Positions 38,522 to 47,262 of a DNA stretch of 64,000 nt are shown one piece after another. The stretch's first letter is position 1, and the number at the start of each line of letters is the position of its first letter. Source of the DNA: Endozoicomonas_A sp049275935 (GTDB taxonomy: Bacteria; Pseudomonadota; Gammaproteobacteria; Pseudomonadales; Endozoicomonadaceae); NCBI RefSeq assembly GCF_049275935.1, contig NZ_CP184830.1, positions 434,001 to 498,000 of the forward strand, written 5' to 3'. The notes beneath the pieces are model-generated. The model saw only the letters and a list, made by a program, of their open reading frames with translations, did not search any database and was not told the DNA's origin. The translations under genes and the position numbers were made by a program.

Positions 38522-38996
38522 CTTAGATCATTATTTAATCCCCTCAGCCCAATAGATGTTTACCCTCTCATTAATACAGTTAATGTATTAATCACTCGAT
38601 TCGACCTCATTATCGTCACTGGATGAATGCTCCCTACTAATCAAGGTGTATTGAATTAGTTGCAATCATAAATTGAATAATATTCGAATCATAATTAACA
38701 AGACGATTCACCCTGAATCAACAATTCAGAAATAGAGTTACTGCTTGCCATAGTTTCAAAAGCTTGTTTTTAAGCACCTTTAAACCGCTTATTAATAGCT
38801 AATTATTTACAAAAAAATAACATTAATTTCGATTAAGAATAAATAAAATAGCCCTCGTTCGACCAGCGAACCAGCAAAAATCCACAAGAGCTCACAAGGT
38901 TCGCAATCAGGCAGATTGATGTCACTTGTTAATAAAAAGAAATCCTTTTTTAAAACAGGGAGCTGCCTGAGGTCTTGCCACCATTAAGGAGTAATA
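38522..38996 (+). promoter_or_regulatory. Leader and promoter region of second OmpP1-like paralogue
   Basis: About 475 bases without a gene. It carries GAATAATATTCGAATC then ATAATTAACA (38675-38700), the GACCAGCGAACC block near 38859 and CACTTGTTAATAAAAAG near 38921, all also found upstream of paralogue 1 at nearly the same distance from the ATG (about 310-320 bases). Confidence 0.5.
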
Positions 38997-40286
38997 ATGA
39001 AAAGCCCTACACGTTCCTCGCCTTTTTTCCTCGTTTCAACTCTCGCTGTTGCTGTTTCTTCAGGTCACGCGGTAGCCGGTGGTTTTGAGAAAGCGACTCT
39101 CTGGGATGCCGAATACAGTGCACTGGCAGGTGCAGCCGTTTCTTCTGTCGATGATTCCAGTGCCATCTTCTTCAACCCGGCCGGTATGGCTTTTGCGGAG
39201 TCCAATGATATTGCTCTGCATGTGTCTCCTACCTTTACTCAGGTAAATGGTCCTGCGGATGGAGATACTTTTATTGAAGGTGAAACCAACTTTTCCCCTG
39301 CGGGCGGCCTGACAGGTCTGTACAAACTGAACGACAAGTTCACTATGGGTTATGGTGTTTATGCTTCTGGTGGTGCTGCTGCCAAGTATGAAGATGTAAC
39401 GGTTGGAAGCCTTGCATCCGTCACTGACGACTACTCTACTGACATAAAGATTATTGAAGCGGGTCTGGGATTATCTTATCGCATCAACAGAAACTGGTCC
39501 GTTGGGGGTACTTATCGCCTGACCTACGCCACTGCCGATATCAACATGGTGTCAGCGTTAGGTCCGGTAGGTGTTGCAGTGGGCTACAACGACATGAGCG
39601 GTTTCAATACCTTCGGTGTCCGTTTGGGAGCCATGTACCGTTCTGACGACAACCGCTGGGGCTGGGGTATCAACTACCGCTCTGAAGTAGATATTGAAGC
39701 AGACGGTAAAGCATCTTTCAGATCGGGCTCTCCTTCAATTAGCCCAATAGATGACTATAGCGATGTTGATGCGACCGCAGAAACCGCACTGCCCATGCAG
39801 ATCTCTACCGGTATCGATTATCAGGTAGCTCCACACTGGACACTGTTCGGTGAGATTACATACTCTGAGTACAGTAACAACGAACAGATCAAGTTTACCT
39901 CCGATGATGCCCCTGCCACTGGTCTAGCTGTACCAGCAATCAACACCAACTGGGAAGACCAGTACAACTACCGCATTGCTGCCGAATACACTGGCATTGA
40001 AAACTGGGCCCTGAGAGCAGGTTACATTTATACAACAGCTGTTGTACCAGAAGAATATGCTGCACCCACCTTCTCTACTCCATCCAATGCCCATAGTTTT
40101 ACTCTGGGTGCCGGAACCAGCATTCTTGATGGACAGGTAGATCTGGACTTTGCGGCTGTCTACGACACCGTTGAGAATGACGATGTCAAAGGTGGTGGTG
40201 ATCTGACTGACACTACTACATCCTACGCGGGCAAGTATGAATCCAGCTCATACTCCCTCCATGCATCTGCAACTTACCGTTTCTAA
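38997..40286 (+). CDS. FadL/OmpP1-family outer membrane protein, paralogue 2
   Basis: 429 aa. Close tandem copy of the gene at 37148; signal peptide to about SGHAVAGG, then AEYSALAGAAVSSVDDSS and FFNPAGMAF. Differences concentrate in two predicted extracellular segments: around SALGPVGVAVGYND and SGSPSISPIDDYSD. That pattern suggests diversification of surface loops after duplication. C-terminal SLHASATYRF. GGAG six bases upstream of the ATG. Confidence 0.88.
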   Translation: MKSPTRSSPFFLVSTLAVAVSSGHAVAGGFEKATLWDAEYSALAGAAVSSVDDSSAIFFNPAGMAFAESNDIALHVSPTFTQVNGPADGDTFIEGETNFSPAGGLTGLYKLNDKFTMGYGVYASGGAAAKYEDVTVGSLASVTDDYSTDIKIIEAGLGLSYRINRNWSVGGTYRLTYATADINMVSALGPVGVAVGYNDMSGFNTFGVRLGAMYRSDDNRWGWGINYRSEVDIEADGKASFRSGSPSISPIDDYSDVDATAETALPMQISTGIDYQVAPHWTLFGEITYSEYSNNEQIKFTSDDAPATGLAVPAINTNWEDQYNYRIAAEYTGIENWALRAGYIYTTAVVPEEYAAPTFSTPSNAHSFTLGAGTSILDGQVDLDFAAVYDTVENDDVKGGGDLTDTTTSYAGKYESSSYSLHASATYRF

Positions 40287-40308
40287 GCCGGTTTTTCAGT
40301 AGAAACAT

Positions 40309-40344
40309 AACAAGGCCGCTGATCTTTCGATCAGCGGCCTTGTT
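40309..40344. terminator. Long bidirectional hairpin between paralogue 2 and aapP
   Basis: AACAAGGCCGCTGATC pairs perfectly with GATCAGCGGCCTTGTT (16-bp stem, four-base loop). It lies between the convergent genes ending at 40286 and 40377 and could end both transcripts; the T-runs are short. The stem is related in sequence to the terminator at 38483. Confidence 0.7.
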
Positions 40345-40376
40345 GTTTGGAATTCACACTGAATTCAAACAGGCAA

Positions 40377-41147
40377 TTAGTGATTAAGAATCTGCCCCAA
40401 AAACTCCCTGCTACGCTCGGACTTCGGATTATTAAAGAAGACTTCCGGTGTCGCCTCTTCCACGATTTGCCCCTGATCCATAAAGATCATGCGGTCCGCT
40501 ACCGTTTTGGCAAAGCCCATTTCATGGGTCACGCAAAGCATGGTCATGCCTTCATTGGCCAGCTCAATCATGACGTCCAGTACTTCCTTGATCATCTCCG
40601 GGTCCAGTGCCGAAGTGGGCTCGTCAAACAACATGATTTCCGGGTTCATGCACAGGCTTCGGGCAATTGCCACACGCTGCTGCTGACCTCCCGAGAGTTG
40701 TCCGGGATATTTATCCGCCTGATCGGGAATACGGACGCGCTCCAGGTATTCCATCGCTGTTTTTTCCGCTTCTTTTTTAGCGGTTTTTCTGACCCAGAGC
40801 GGCGCCAGCGTGCAGTTTTCAAGCACCGTCAGATGAGGGAACAGATTAAACTGCTGAAACACCATACCGACTTCACGACGGACCTTCTCTATATTTTTCA
40901 GGTCCCGGGTCAGCTCTGTGCCATCAACAATAATCTGGCCTTCCTGATGCTCTTCCAGCGCATTGATGCAGCGAATCAACGTCGACTTACCCGAGCCGGA
41001 AGGCCCGCAGATCACGATCTTTTCGCCACGCACCACATCCAGATTAATATCTCTGAGGACATGAAAGCTGTCGTACCATTTATTAACCCCATTCAACCTG
41101 ATGACAGGACTTGCAGGGTCTTTAACTTCCCGGACCATCTTATCCAT
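40377..41147 (-). CDS. aapP: Amino-acid ABC transporter ATPase, AapP-like
   Basis: 256 aa. Energises uptake through AapQM. Walker A GPSGSGKST, Q-loop VFQQFNLFPHLTVLEN, signature LSGGQQQRVAIARSL, Walker B IMLFDEPTSALDPE and the H-loop CVTHEMGF are intact. GAGGTC precedes the ATG. Last gene of the aapJQMP operon. Confidence 0.95.
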   Translation of the reverse strand: MDKMVREVKDPASPVIRLNGVNKWYDSFHVLRDINLDVVRGEKIVICGPSGSGKSTLIRCINALEEHQEGQIIVDGTELTRDLKNIEKVRREVGMVFQQFNLFPHLTVLENCTLAPLWVRKTAKKEAEKTAMEYLERVRIPDQADKYPGQLSGGQQQRVAIARSLCMNPEIMLFDEPTSALDPEMIKEVLDVMIELANEGMTMLCVTHEMGFAKTVADRMIFMDQGQIVEEATPEVFFNNPKSERSREFLGQILNH

Positions 41148-41177
41148 GAAGACCTCTCATTTTCATTATTCTTGAAT

Positions 41178-42266
41178 TCAATTCTTTTCCAGGCGCTGGC
41201 TGTATTTGGACATACCAAAACAGAACAACCAGAACACAAATCCGGCAAACAGATAACCTTCTACGGCACTGCCCAGCCACTCGGGGTCATTCAGGGCCGC
41301 CTGAACAATCGAAAGCAGATCAAACAGACCAATCACCAATACCAGACTGGTGTCTTTGAACAGGGCAATAAAGGTATTCACAATGCCGGGAATCACCAGA
41401 CGAACAGCCTGGGGCAGCACCACCAGCAACATACTCTGCCAGTAGCCCATTCCGAGACTCTGACAGGCTTCTACCTGGCCTCTTGGAATCGCCTGCAATC
41501 CACCCCGCACCACTTCTGCCATATAAGCTGACTGGAACATGACGATGCCAATCAGGGCCCGAACCAGTTTGTCGAAAACAATTTCTTCCGGAACAAACAG
41601 AGGCAGCATAACCGACGCCATAAACAGGACAGTAATCAGCGGAACGCCACGCCAAAGTTCAATATAGGCGGTACAGAAAGTTCTGATAACCGGCATGGAA
41701 GATCGTCTGCCAAGGGCCAGCAAAACGCCTACCGGTAGTGATGCCAACATGCCATAAAGCGCCAGCACCAGTGTCACCATCAAACCACCCCACTTGTGGG
41801 TTTCAACCTCGGGCAGACCGAAGTAGCCTCCGGACAGCACCAGCCAGGAGGTCACAGGCAACACCAGCAGCCCCACGCCCAATGCCAGCTTCTTGCCGGG
41901 TATGGCCGGGATCATCAGCCAACCCAGAATCAGTGCCAACTGCGCAAAAAACAGATTCACCCGCCAGATTTCACTCTCGGGATAGAAGCCGTAAATAAAC
42001 TGATCCAGTCGTGCAGTAACAAAAGCCCAGCAGGCACCATCGACATTACAGGCCGAGCGGCTTTCGCCCGTCCAGGTGGCGTCCATGACCGCCCACTGCC
42101 AAAAGGGAGGAAGGATCAGATAGAGTCCGTAAATAATGGTCAGTGTCATCAGTGACTGTAAGGGCGTCGCAAACAGCTTCTCCCGCATCCAGCCTAATAC
42201 ACCCCTCGAGTTGACCGGGGGCTCTCTTGCAGGAATCATTTTTTCTTCCATCTTCGTGCTCTTCAT
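41178..42266 (-). CDS. aapM: Amino-acid ABC transporter permease, AapM-like
   Basis: 362 aa, longer than simple HisM-type permeases, as is usual for AapM. Several hydrophobic segments in the N-terminal half; the C-terminal half has the transport fold with EAA-loop region GLQAIPRGQVEACQSLGMGY and FKDTSLVLVIGLFDLL. It lies 11 bases after aapQ. Inner membrane. Confidence 0.92.
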   Translation of the reverse strand: MKSTKMEEKMIPAREPPVNSRGVLGWMREKLFATPLQSLMTLTIIYGLYLILPPFWQWAVMDATWTGESRSACNVDGACWAFVTARLDQFIYGFYPESEIWRVNLFFAQLALILGWLMIPAIPGKKLALGVGLLVLPVTSWLVLSGGYFGLPEVETHKWGGLMVTLVLALYGMLASLPVGVLLALGRRSSMPVIRTFCTAYIELWRGVPLITVLFMASVMLPLFVPEEIVFDKLVRALIGIVMFQSAYMAEVVRGGLQAIPRGQVEACQSLGMGYWQSMLLVVLPQAVRLVIPGIVNTFIALFKDTSLVLVIGLFDLLSIVQAALNDPEWLGSAVEGYLFAGFVFWLFCFGMSKYSQRLEKN

Positions 42267-42277
42267 AAAGAGAGTCC

Positions 42278-43456
42278 TTATCGCTCTATCAGCGATACCC
42301 AGCGGTTATACAAGTTCATCAAGACGGAGACGGTCAGACTGATCGTGAGATAAACGGCCATGGTCATAGCAATCACCTCAACGGCCTGACCGGTCTGGTT
42401 CAGTGTGGTTCCCGCAAATACACTAACAAGATCCGGATAACCTATAGCCGTCGCCAGTGAAGAGTTCTTGATCAGGTTCAGGTACTGATTGGTCAGGGGC
42501 GGAATAATCACCCGCATGGCCTGGGGAATCACCACCAGACTCAAAACTCTGCGGGGCTTGAGACCCAGTGCCGCAGCGGCTTCCTTCTGACCTTTGCTGA
42601 CGGACTCGATACCAGAACGAACGACTTCAGCAATAAAAGCCGCAGTATAAATACTCAGAGCAAACCAGAGTGCAGCCAGTTCGGGGATTAAAACCAGACC
42701 ACCAGAGAAATTAAAACCTTTTAATTCCGGTATCTCCCATTGCAACTGTGCATCTACCAGAAAGCTGGTCACCAGTGGAATCAGCACAACGAATGAAGCC
42801 ATTGCCAGCTTGATAAAAAGAATCGTTCGCCCGTTGTTTTCGCCATGTTGACGGTTAGACAACCATGGGCGCATAAAGAATCTCAACGTCAGAACAACAG
42901 CCAGACAAGCGACGAACACCCAGACAACCGTCACCATGCCAGCATTGAATTCGGGCCAGGGAAGAGAGATACCACGGACATTAAGAAAGACGGCATCAAA
43001 CAGGCTGATGCTTTGACGGGGGTTGGGCAGAATGCCCAGAACCGCAAAGTACCAGAAGAAAATCTGCAGCAGCAGGGGAATATTCCGGAAAACCTCAATA
43101 TAAATACTGGCCATTTTTGACAGCAGCCAGTTAGAGGAGAGGCGGGCGACACCGATCAGGAATCCAAGAACGGTGGCAAAGATAACGCCCAGCAATGAGA
43201 CCAGCAGAGTATTGAGCAAACCCACCAGAAAGGTTCTGCCAAAGGTGTGGCTTTCGTCGTACTCCACCAGCGTCTGGATAATGCCAAAACCTGCGGATTG
43301 GGATAAAAAATCAAAGCCGGTACTGATACCGCGATGCTCTAAATTCGACAGGGTATTGTTCACTACCCAGGCGACCATTGCCACGACGGCAAGGATCAAC
43401 AGAACCTGAAAAAGAACAGCCCGCCAGACCGGGTCTCGCCAGAGTCTTACTAACAT
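42278..43456 (-). CDS. aapQ: Amino-acid ABC transporter permease, AapQ-like
   Basis: 392 aa inner-membrane permease with a split membrane domain typical of AapQ: RTFLVGLLNTLLVSLLGVI and, after a long insertion, EVVRSGIESVSKGQKEAAAA, the EAA coupling loop. IKNSSLATAIGYPDLV is also characteristic. Pairs with AapM. A hairpin separates it from aapJ. Confidence 0.92.
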   Translation of the reverse strand: MLVRLWRDPVWRAVLFQVLLILAVVAMVAWVVNNTLSNLEHRGISTGFDFLSQSAGFGIIQTLVEYDESHTFGRTFLVGLLNTLLVSLLGVIFATVLGFLIGVARLSSNWLLSKMASIYIEVFRNIPLLLQIFFWYFAVLGILPNPRQSISLFDAVFLNVRGISLPWPEFNAGMVTVVWVFVACLAVVLTLRFFMRPWLSNRQHGENNGRTILFIKLAMASFVVLIPLVTSFLVDAQLQWEIPELKGFNFSGGLVLIPELAALWFALSIYTAAFIAEVVRSGIESVSKGQKEAAAALGLKPRRVLSLVVIPQAMRVIIPPLTNQYLNLIKNSSLATAIGYPDLVSVFAGTTLNQTGQAVEVIAMTMAVYLTISLTVSVLMNLYNRWVSLIER

Positions 43457-43560
43457 AGGGTGCCTTTTTTATTAGCCATGAACAATCCTTTCATGGCTTT
43501 ACTTTTATTTTGCTAAAGGTATTTTGCCAGAGGTATTTTACTATAGGCATCTGATAGCAG

Positions 43561-43597
43561 AAGGCTGACAACCCTCTTTATTGGGGCTGTCGGCCTT
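43561..43597 (-). other. aapJ-aapQ intercistronic hairpin
   Basis: On the minus strand AAGGCCGACA pairs with TGTCAGCCTT (one G-U pair) around a 17-base loop that can form a further CCCC/GGGG-like stem. Such hairpins commonly raise the level of the binding-protein message over that of the permeases. Confidence 0.5.
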
Positions 43598-43606
43598 TCA
43601 GAACTC

Positions 43607-44632
43607 TTAGCGGAAAGGAGGTGCGTAGAGAATACCGCCCTGGTTCCACTGGGCATTGAGGCCACGCTCAATCTTCAGAGGAGAGGATGCACCGATATTA
43701 CGCTCAAAGACTTCACCGTAGTTACCCACTTGCTTCACTACCTGGTAAGCCCAGTCGTCCTTGAGACCCATGCCTTTGCCTTTTGGACCTTCAATGCCCA
43801 ACAAACGGCGAACGGAAGGATCGGTTGAGGACTTGCTCTTATCGATATTGGCTGAAGTCAGACCCAGTTCTTCGGCATTGATCATAGCGAACAGAGACCA
43901 CTTCACAATGTTAAACCATTGATCATCACCCTGACGAACCAGTGGCCCCAGAGGCTCTTTCGAAATCACTTCGGGAAGAACGACAGCCTGATCCGGCTTG
44001 GACAGACGCAGTCTCAGGGCATAAAGCTGGGATTGGTCAGAAGTCAGGACATCACAACGACCTGAATCAAAACCTTTGGCCGTACCGTCGGAGGTATCAA
44101 AGACAACAGGCTGGTATTTCATGCCATTGGTGCGGAAATAATCGGCCAGGTTCAGCTCGGTAGTCGTACCGGACTGAATGCAGATCGCAGCACCATCCAG
44201 TTGTTTGGCACTGGTCACACCCAGCTCTTTTTTCACCAGAAAACCCTGACCATCGTAATAACTGACACCGGCAAAGTTGAGACCCAGCGACGCGTCACGG
44301 GTGAGTGTCCAGGTGGTATTACGGGAAAGCATGTCAATTTCACCAGACTGCAGAGCGGTAAAACGCTCTTTGGCGGTCAGGGGAATGAATTTAACCTTGG
44401 AGGCGTCACCCAGTACCGCAGCGGCTACGCCACGACAGACATCGACATCAATGCCGGACCACTTGCCTTTCTCATCAGGTGTCGCAAAACCCGGCAGACC
44501 GGTGTTTACACCACAACTCAGGTAACCTTTGCTTAACACGGTTTCCAGGGTACCGCTATCGATCTCAGCCTGAGCACCGGTAGCTGCCAGCATAAGAACA
44601 GGTGCAACCCATTTTTTGAGTTTTCTTATCAT
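43607..44632 (-). CDS. aapJ: Amino-acid periplasmic binding protein, AapJ-like
   Basis: 341 aa. Binds L-amino acids in the periplasm for the AapQMP importer. Signal peptide (VAPVLMLAATGAQA), then LSCGVNTGLPGFATPDEKG, GIDVDVCRGVAAAVLGD, TWTLTRDAS and SGTTTELNLADYF, hallmarks of the AapJ/BztA family. First gene of the operon. The region up to folE (250 bases) should hold its promoter. Confidence 0.95.
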   Translation of the reverse strand: MIRKLKKWVAPVLMLAATGAQAEIDSGTLETVLSKGYLSCGVNTGLPGFATPDEKGKWSGIDVDVCRGVAAAVLGDASKVKFIPLTAKERFTALQSGEIDMLSRNTTWTLTRDASLGLNFAGVSYYDGQGFLVKKELGVTSAKQLDGAAICIQSGTTTELNLADYFRTNGMKYQPVVFDTSDGTAKGFDSGRCDVLTSDQSQLYALRLRLSKPDQAVVLPEVISKEPLGPLVRQGDDQWFNIVKWSLFAMINAEELGLTSANIDKSKSSTDPSVRRLLGIEGPKGKGMGLKDDWAYQVVKQVGNYGEVFERNIGASSPLKIERGLNAQWNQGGILYAPPFR

Positions 44633-44882
44633 AATCGATCCCGTTTGTTATTTTTTTACTACTTTACAGTAGGCATCTGATACTCGCTGTAACTTACCTA
44701 GATTGAGCAGAGCTGACAAGTCCGCCAACAAATAAATCTCTCAGAGACTCAAACCGTTCCACATGGCCCCCTTTATGTTAAACTCTGGCCAATTTTTTAC
44801 ATGAACTACCCATGAAGGACAGACAGTATCCGCCCCCTGCCCTCTTCATGCCACTACTTTTCATGTCACTATTGAGCGATCC

Positions 44883-45440
44883 ATGACCGAACATCTGAGC
44901 GAACATTACAAAGCCATTCTCGAATCCCTGGGAGAAGATATTCACCGTGATGGCCTGAGAGAAACCCCGAAACGTGCCGCCAAGGCCATGCAGTTCCTGA
45001 CACGCGGTTATGAGCAAAGCCTTGAGGATATTGTCAATAACGCGGTGTTCGAGTCCGATATCAGCGAAATGGTGGTCGTCAGGGATATTGAACTCTACTC
45101 CATGTGCGAACACCACATGCTGCCCTTTATTGGCAAGTGCCACATTGGTTACATCCCTGATGGCAAAGTGCTGGGCTTGTCCAAGTTCGCCCGCATCGTG
45201 GATATGTTTGCCCGTCGTCTACAGATTCAGGAAAACATGACCAGGCAGATTGCCGACGCAATTGTTGAAGCTACGGGTGCAAAAGGGGTGGGTGTTGTCA
45301 TTGAAGCCAAACACATGTGTATGATGATGCGTGGTGTCGAAAAGCAGAACTCTTCCATGACCTCCTCTGTCATGCTGGGCCTGATGCGTGAAAACCAGCC
45401 TTCCCGTCAGGAATTCCTGCAGTTTATCCGTAACAAATAA
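44883..45440 (+). CDS. folE: GTP cyclohydrolase I
   Basis: 185 aa. Converts GTP to dihydroneopterin triphosphate, the first step of folate synthesis. Zinc ligands lie in MCEHHMLPF and KHMCMMMRGV; ETPKRAAKAM and GKVLGLSKFARIVD are further family motifs. Normal length for the bacterial type I enzyme. Divergent from aapJ, and followed by the RING-protein array in convergent orientation. Confidence 0.96.
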   Translation: MTEHLSEHYKAILESLGEDIHRDGLRETPKRAAKAMQFLTRGYEQSLEDIVNNAVFESDISEMVVVRDIELYSMCEHHMLPFIGKCHIGYIPDGKVLGLSKFARIVDMFARRLQIQENMTRQIADAIVEATGAKGVGVVIEAKHMCMMMRGVEKQNSSMTSSVMLGLMRENQPSRQEFLQFIRNK

Positions 45441-45455
45441 TCCGCTGTCGTATAA

Positions 45456-45479
45456 GGGAGCCTTAACGGCTCCCCTTTT
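45456..45479 (+). terminator. Rho-independent terminator of folE
   Basis: GGGAGCC pairs with GGCTCCC around TTAAC, followed by CTTTT. It sits between the converging ends of folE and the first RING gene. Confidence 0.75.
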
Positions 45480-46936
45480 CAGGGCCGTGGCACGAGGTAT
45501 ATATTCCTGTAAGATTGCGTTATTTTCCGACAAATGGGACACCCCCGCTGCTCCCGTATAAATCGCTCAGCACAATTCTTGCACAAACCAGCGTGTCCAC
45601 AAGGCTCTAGTGCCGTCATTTCATGCGGTGGTTCGAAACAAACTGGACATTTAGCGGTTTCACCTGGAGTGCCCCCAACGGCTCCAGCTTCCTCAGTTAG
45701 AGTTTGGCTTGCTAATTCCTGTCTCAGCTGGGCTATCAGTTCATTTTGTTGTTGAATGACTACAGCCGGGTTTTGCTGCGCAGAATCTGGATCCTCACCA
45801 GAAGCCTCAAACTCAACTTCAAACTCCCTGCTGTCGTCTGAACCTCGAAAATAATTCGATAGATAGTCCAGATTTTCTGACGATTCTGCCTGCACTGGCA
45901 CAGAGGGTGTGGTGCAAATACCCATAATAGCCTCTGTAAACTCTTGCATACCCTCCATGGTAAACATGACCTGAGGTACAGGGCGTAAATGCCCAGTGGG
46001 GCAAAAACCAGCCAAGTTCCAGTAGATAGTAGCCATAATCTCGTAGGGTAAGTACCCTCGCAGCAATGCTTCCAGTGTCCCCGGCCATTCCCGCCCTGAG
46101 TTGATGCTGTGGAAAGCTGCTGATGCCATTGCAGTCAGACCAATTAGAAGTGCTATTTCCGTGTCGAATCCGGCTGCCATAAATTGACCGGCAATGCTGC
46201 TCGGTGAACTGTATTCATTAATATTTTCAGAAAGCCAACCAAGGAAAAATGCCCGATTGTAGGTTATTCCGGTATATCTCTTACGCAGCACGGTAAAATA
46301 GTTAGTAAAGTCATTGCCAGAAAGAAAATGAGGACCAAGAAAAGCCAGAAGCATCAGGACTAAATTGTTATTAAGTCCAACATGATTGGACTGACTTGCT
46401 CCCCAATCTGAAGAGAAATAATGAAAATAAGGATTTCTCCAGCCACCTCTCATTACAGACGAAAAAAAATGTTCAAAGAGGCTTTGTGCTATTGCTTTAA
46501 TTAGCGCCTTCTTGTCAGGACTTTGTACATTGGTCTGATTTATATTTATAGCGAACATATAATGTATTAGTCTCAGCACTCTTTGAATGCGAGTTTTTTG
46601 ATCATATCCATCGTGAGTCCTGTTCACATAATGAAAATAAAATCTGATCAGACGTCCAAAATCTTGCTCATCAACCTCGTAATTTCCGCTGATTTCAAAT
46701 CGCTCATCTCCAGACAGGTCGTCAGAGGTTAAATTAAGTCCGACAAAACCAATGCGGATGTTTTCAAATGGGCTTTGATCAGCGTGCCTTTGTTGTTCGT
46801 TTAAAGGTGGATTTGTGTTTGCCTTACGATACCTGCGAAATTCTTCAAGGCCGTAGGTGTCGTTTGCCAGCACCTGCTGATAAAAAAACAAAAATACTGA
46901 AAACAAAAGTGTCTTTAAGGCACATCCTATGGTCAT
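45479..46936 (-). CDS. Exported RING-finger protein, array copy 1
   Basis: 485 aa. Signal peptide (TLLFSVFLFFYQQVLAND, about 1-24), a helical body of about 330 residues, acidic linker, Q-rich coiled coil (VVIQQQNELIAQLRQELASQ), then AVGG and a C-terminal RING at 430-469: C-x2-C-x12-C-x-H-x3-C-x2-C-x10-C-x2-C. The core PCGHAGLCKNCAERF closely follows IAP/MDM2-type E3 ligases (CGH-x3-C-x2-C), and the 16-residue tail after the last Cys (SYRNIYLV) resembles the IAP tail needed for dimerisation. Body repeats the array motifs NIRIGFVGLNL and EVDEQDFGRL. A secreted ubiquitin ligase is inferred; activity is not shown. Confidence 0.85.
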   Translation of the reverse strand: MTIGCALKTLLFSVFLFFYQQVLANDTYGLEEFRRYRKANTNPPLNEQQRHADQSPFENIRIGFVGLNLTSDDLSGDERFEISGNYEVDEQDFGRLIRFYFHYVNRTHDGYDQKTRIQRVLRLIHYMFAININQTNVQSPDKKALIKAIAQSLFEHFFSSVMRGGWRNPYFHYFSSDWGASQSNHVGLNNNLVLMLLAFLGPHFLSGNDFTNYFTVLRKRYTGITYNRAFFLGWLSENINEYSSPSSIAGQFMAAGFDTEIALLIGLTAMASAAFHSINSGREWPGTLEALLRGYLPYEIMATIYWNLAGFCPTGHLRPVPQVMFTMEGMQEFTEAIMGICTTPSVPVQAESSENLDYLSNYFRGSDDSREFEVEFEASGEDPDSAQQNPAVVIQQQNELIAQLRQELASQTLTEEAGAVGGTPGETAKCPVCFEPPHEMTALEPCGHAGLCKNCAERFIREQRGCPICRKITQSYRNIYLVPRP

Positions 46937-47035
46937 ACTCTCACCTGCATTCGTTAAAACAGCTGCACAACTATTAATGAGCTTTACGTGAGCCCCCCCT
47001 CAGTGCCTATTTATATAGGCCATGGAGACCCATAG
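46937..47035 (-). promoter_or_regulatory. Shared promoter/leader of the RING genes (copy 1 example)
   Basis: Before the ATG the minus strand has CTCATTAATAG...GTGCAGCTGTTTTAACGAA then AGGTGAGAGT. Near-identical leaders precede copies 3, 4, 5, 6, 7 and 8, each with a TATAAATA-like box about 90 bases upstream (here TATATAAATAGG) and a GGTGAAAG-type ribosome site. Copy 2 is the exception. Common control of the array is likely; the regulator is not identifiable. Confidence 0.6.
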
Positions 47036-47262
47036 AAAAAGCTGACCCGGATGTTGCCATTACAGCAATCGCCTCAAGCCTGCTCTCGGGTGTATCCCGA
47101 TGGAGAGAAAGCAGTGACTTTTTAGCCGGACAGAAGATGGGGCAAACAGCATTAGTCTGCTCCAGACATTGATCGTCAGTTGTCTTCTTGCAGGCATTGA
47201 TCCATACAACTACTTCGTAGATTTGCTCCAGCGCATCAGGCAATCTGGCACTGTGCACACAT
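47030..47262 (+). pseudogene. IS66-type transposase remnant, spacer 1-2
   Basis: Plus-strand fragments match the C-terminal part of IS66 TnpC: ADPDVAI near 47040, then, after frameshifts and stops, LIVSCLLAGIDPYNYFVDLL near 47165-47225, comparable to the NGVDPYAYLRDVL ending of IS66 transposases. No intact frame remains. Its 3' end abuts the end of RING copy 2. Confidence 0.55.

Noticed and set aside
40347..41531. 394-codon plus-strand frame opposite aapP/aapM
   Set aside because: Antisense to two clearly recognised ABC transporter genes with complete motifs.
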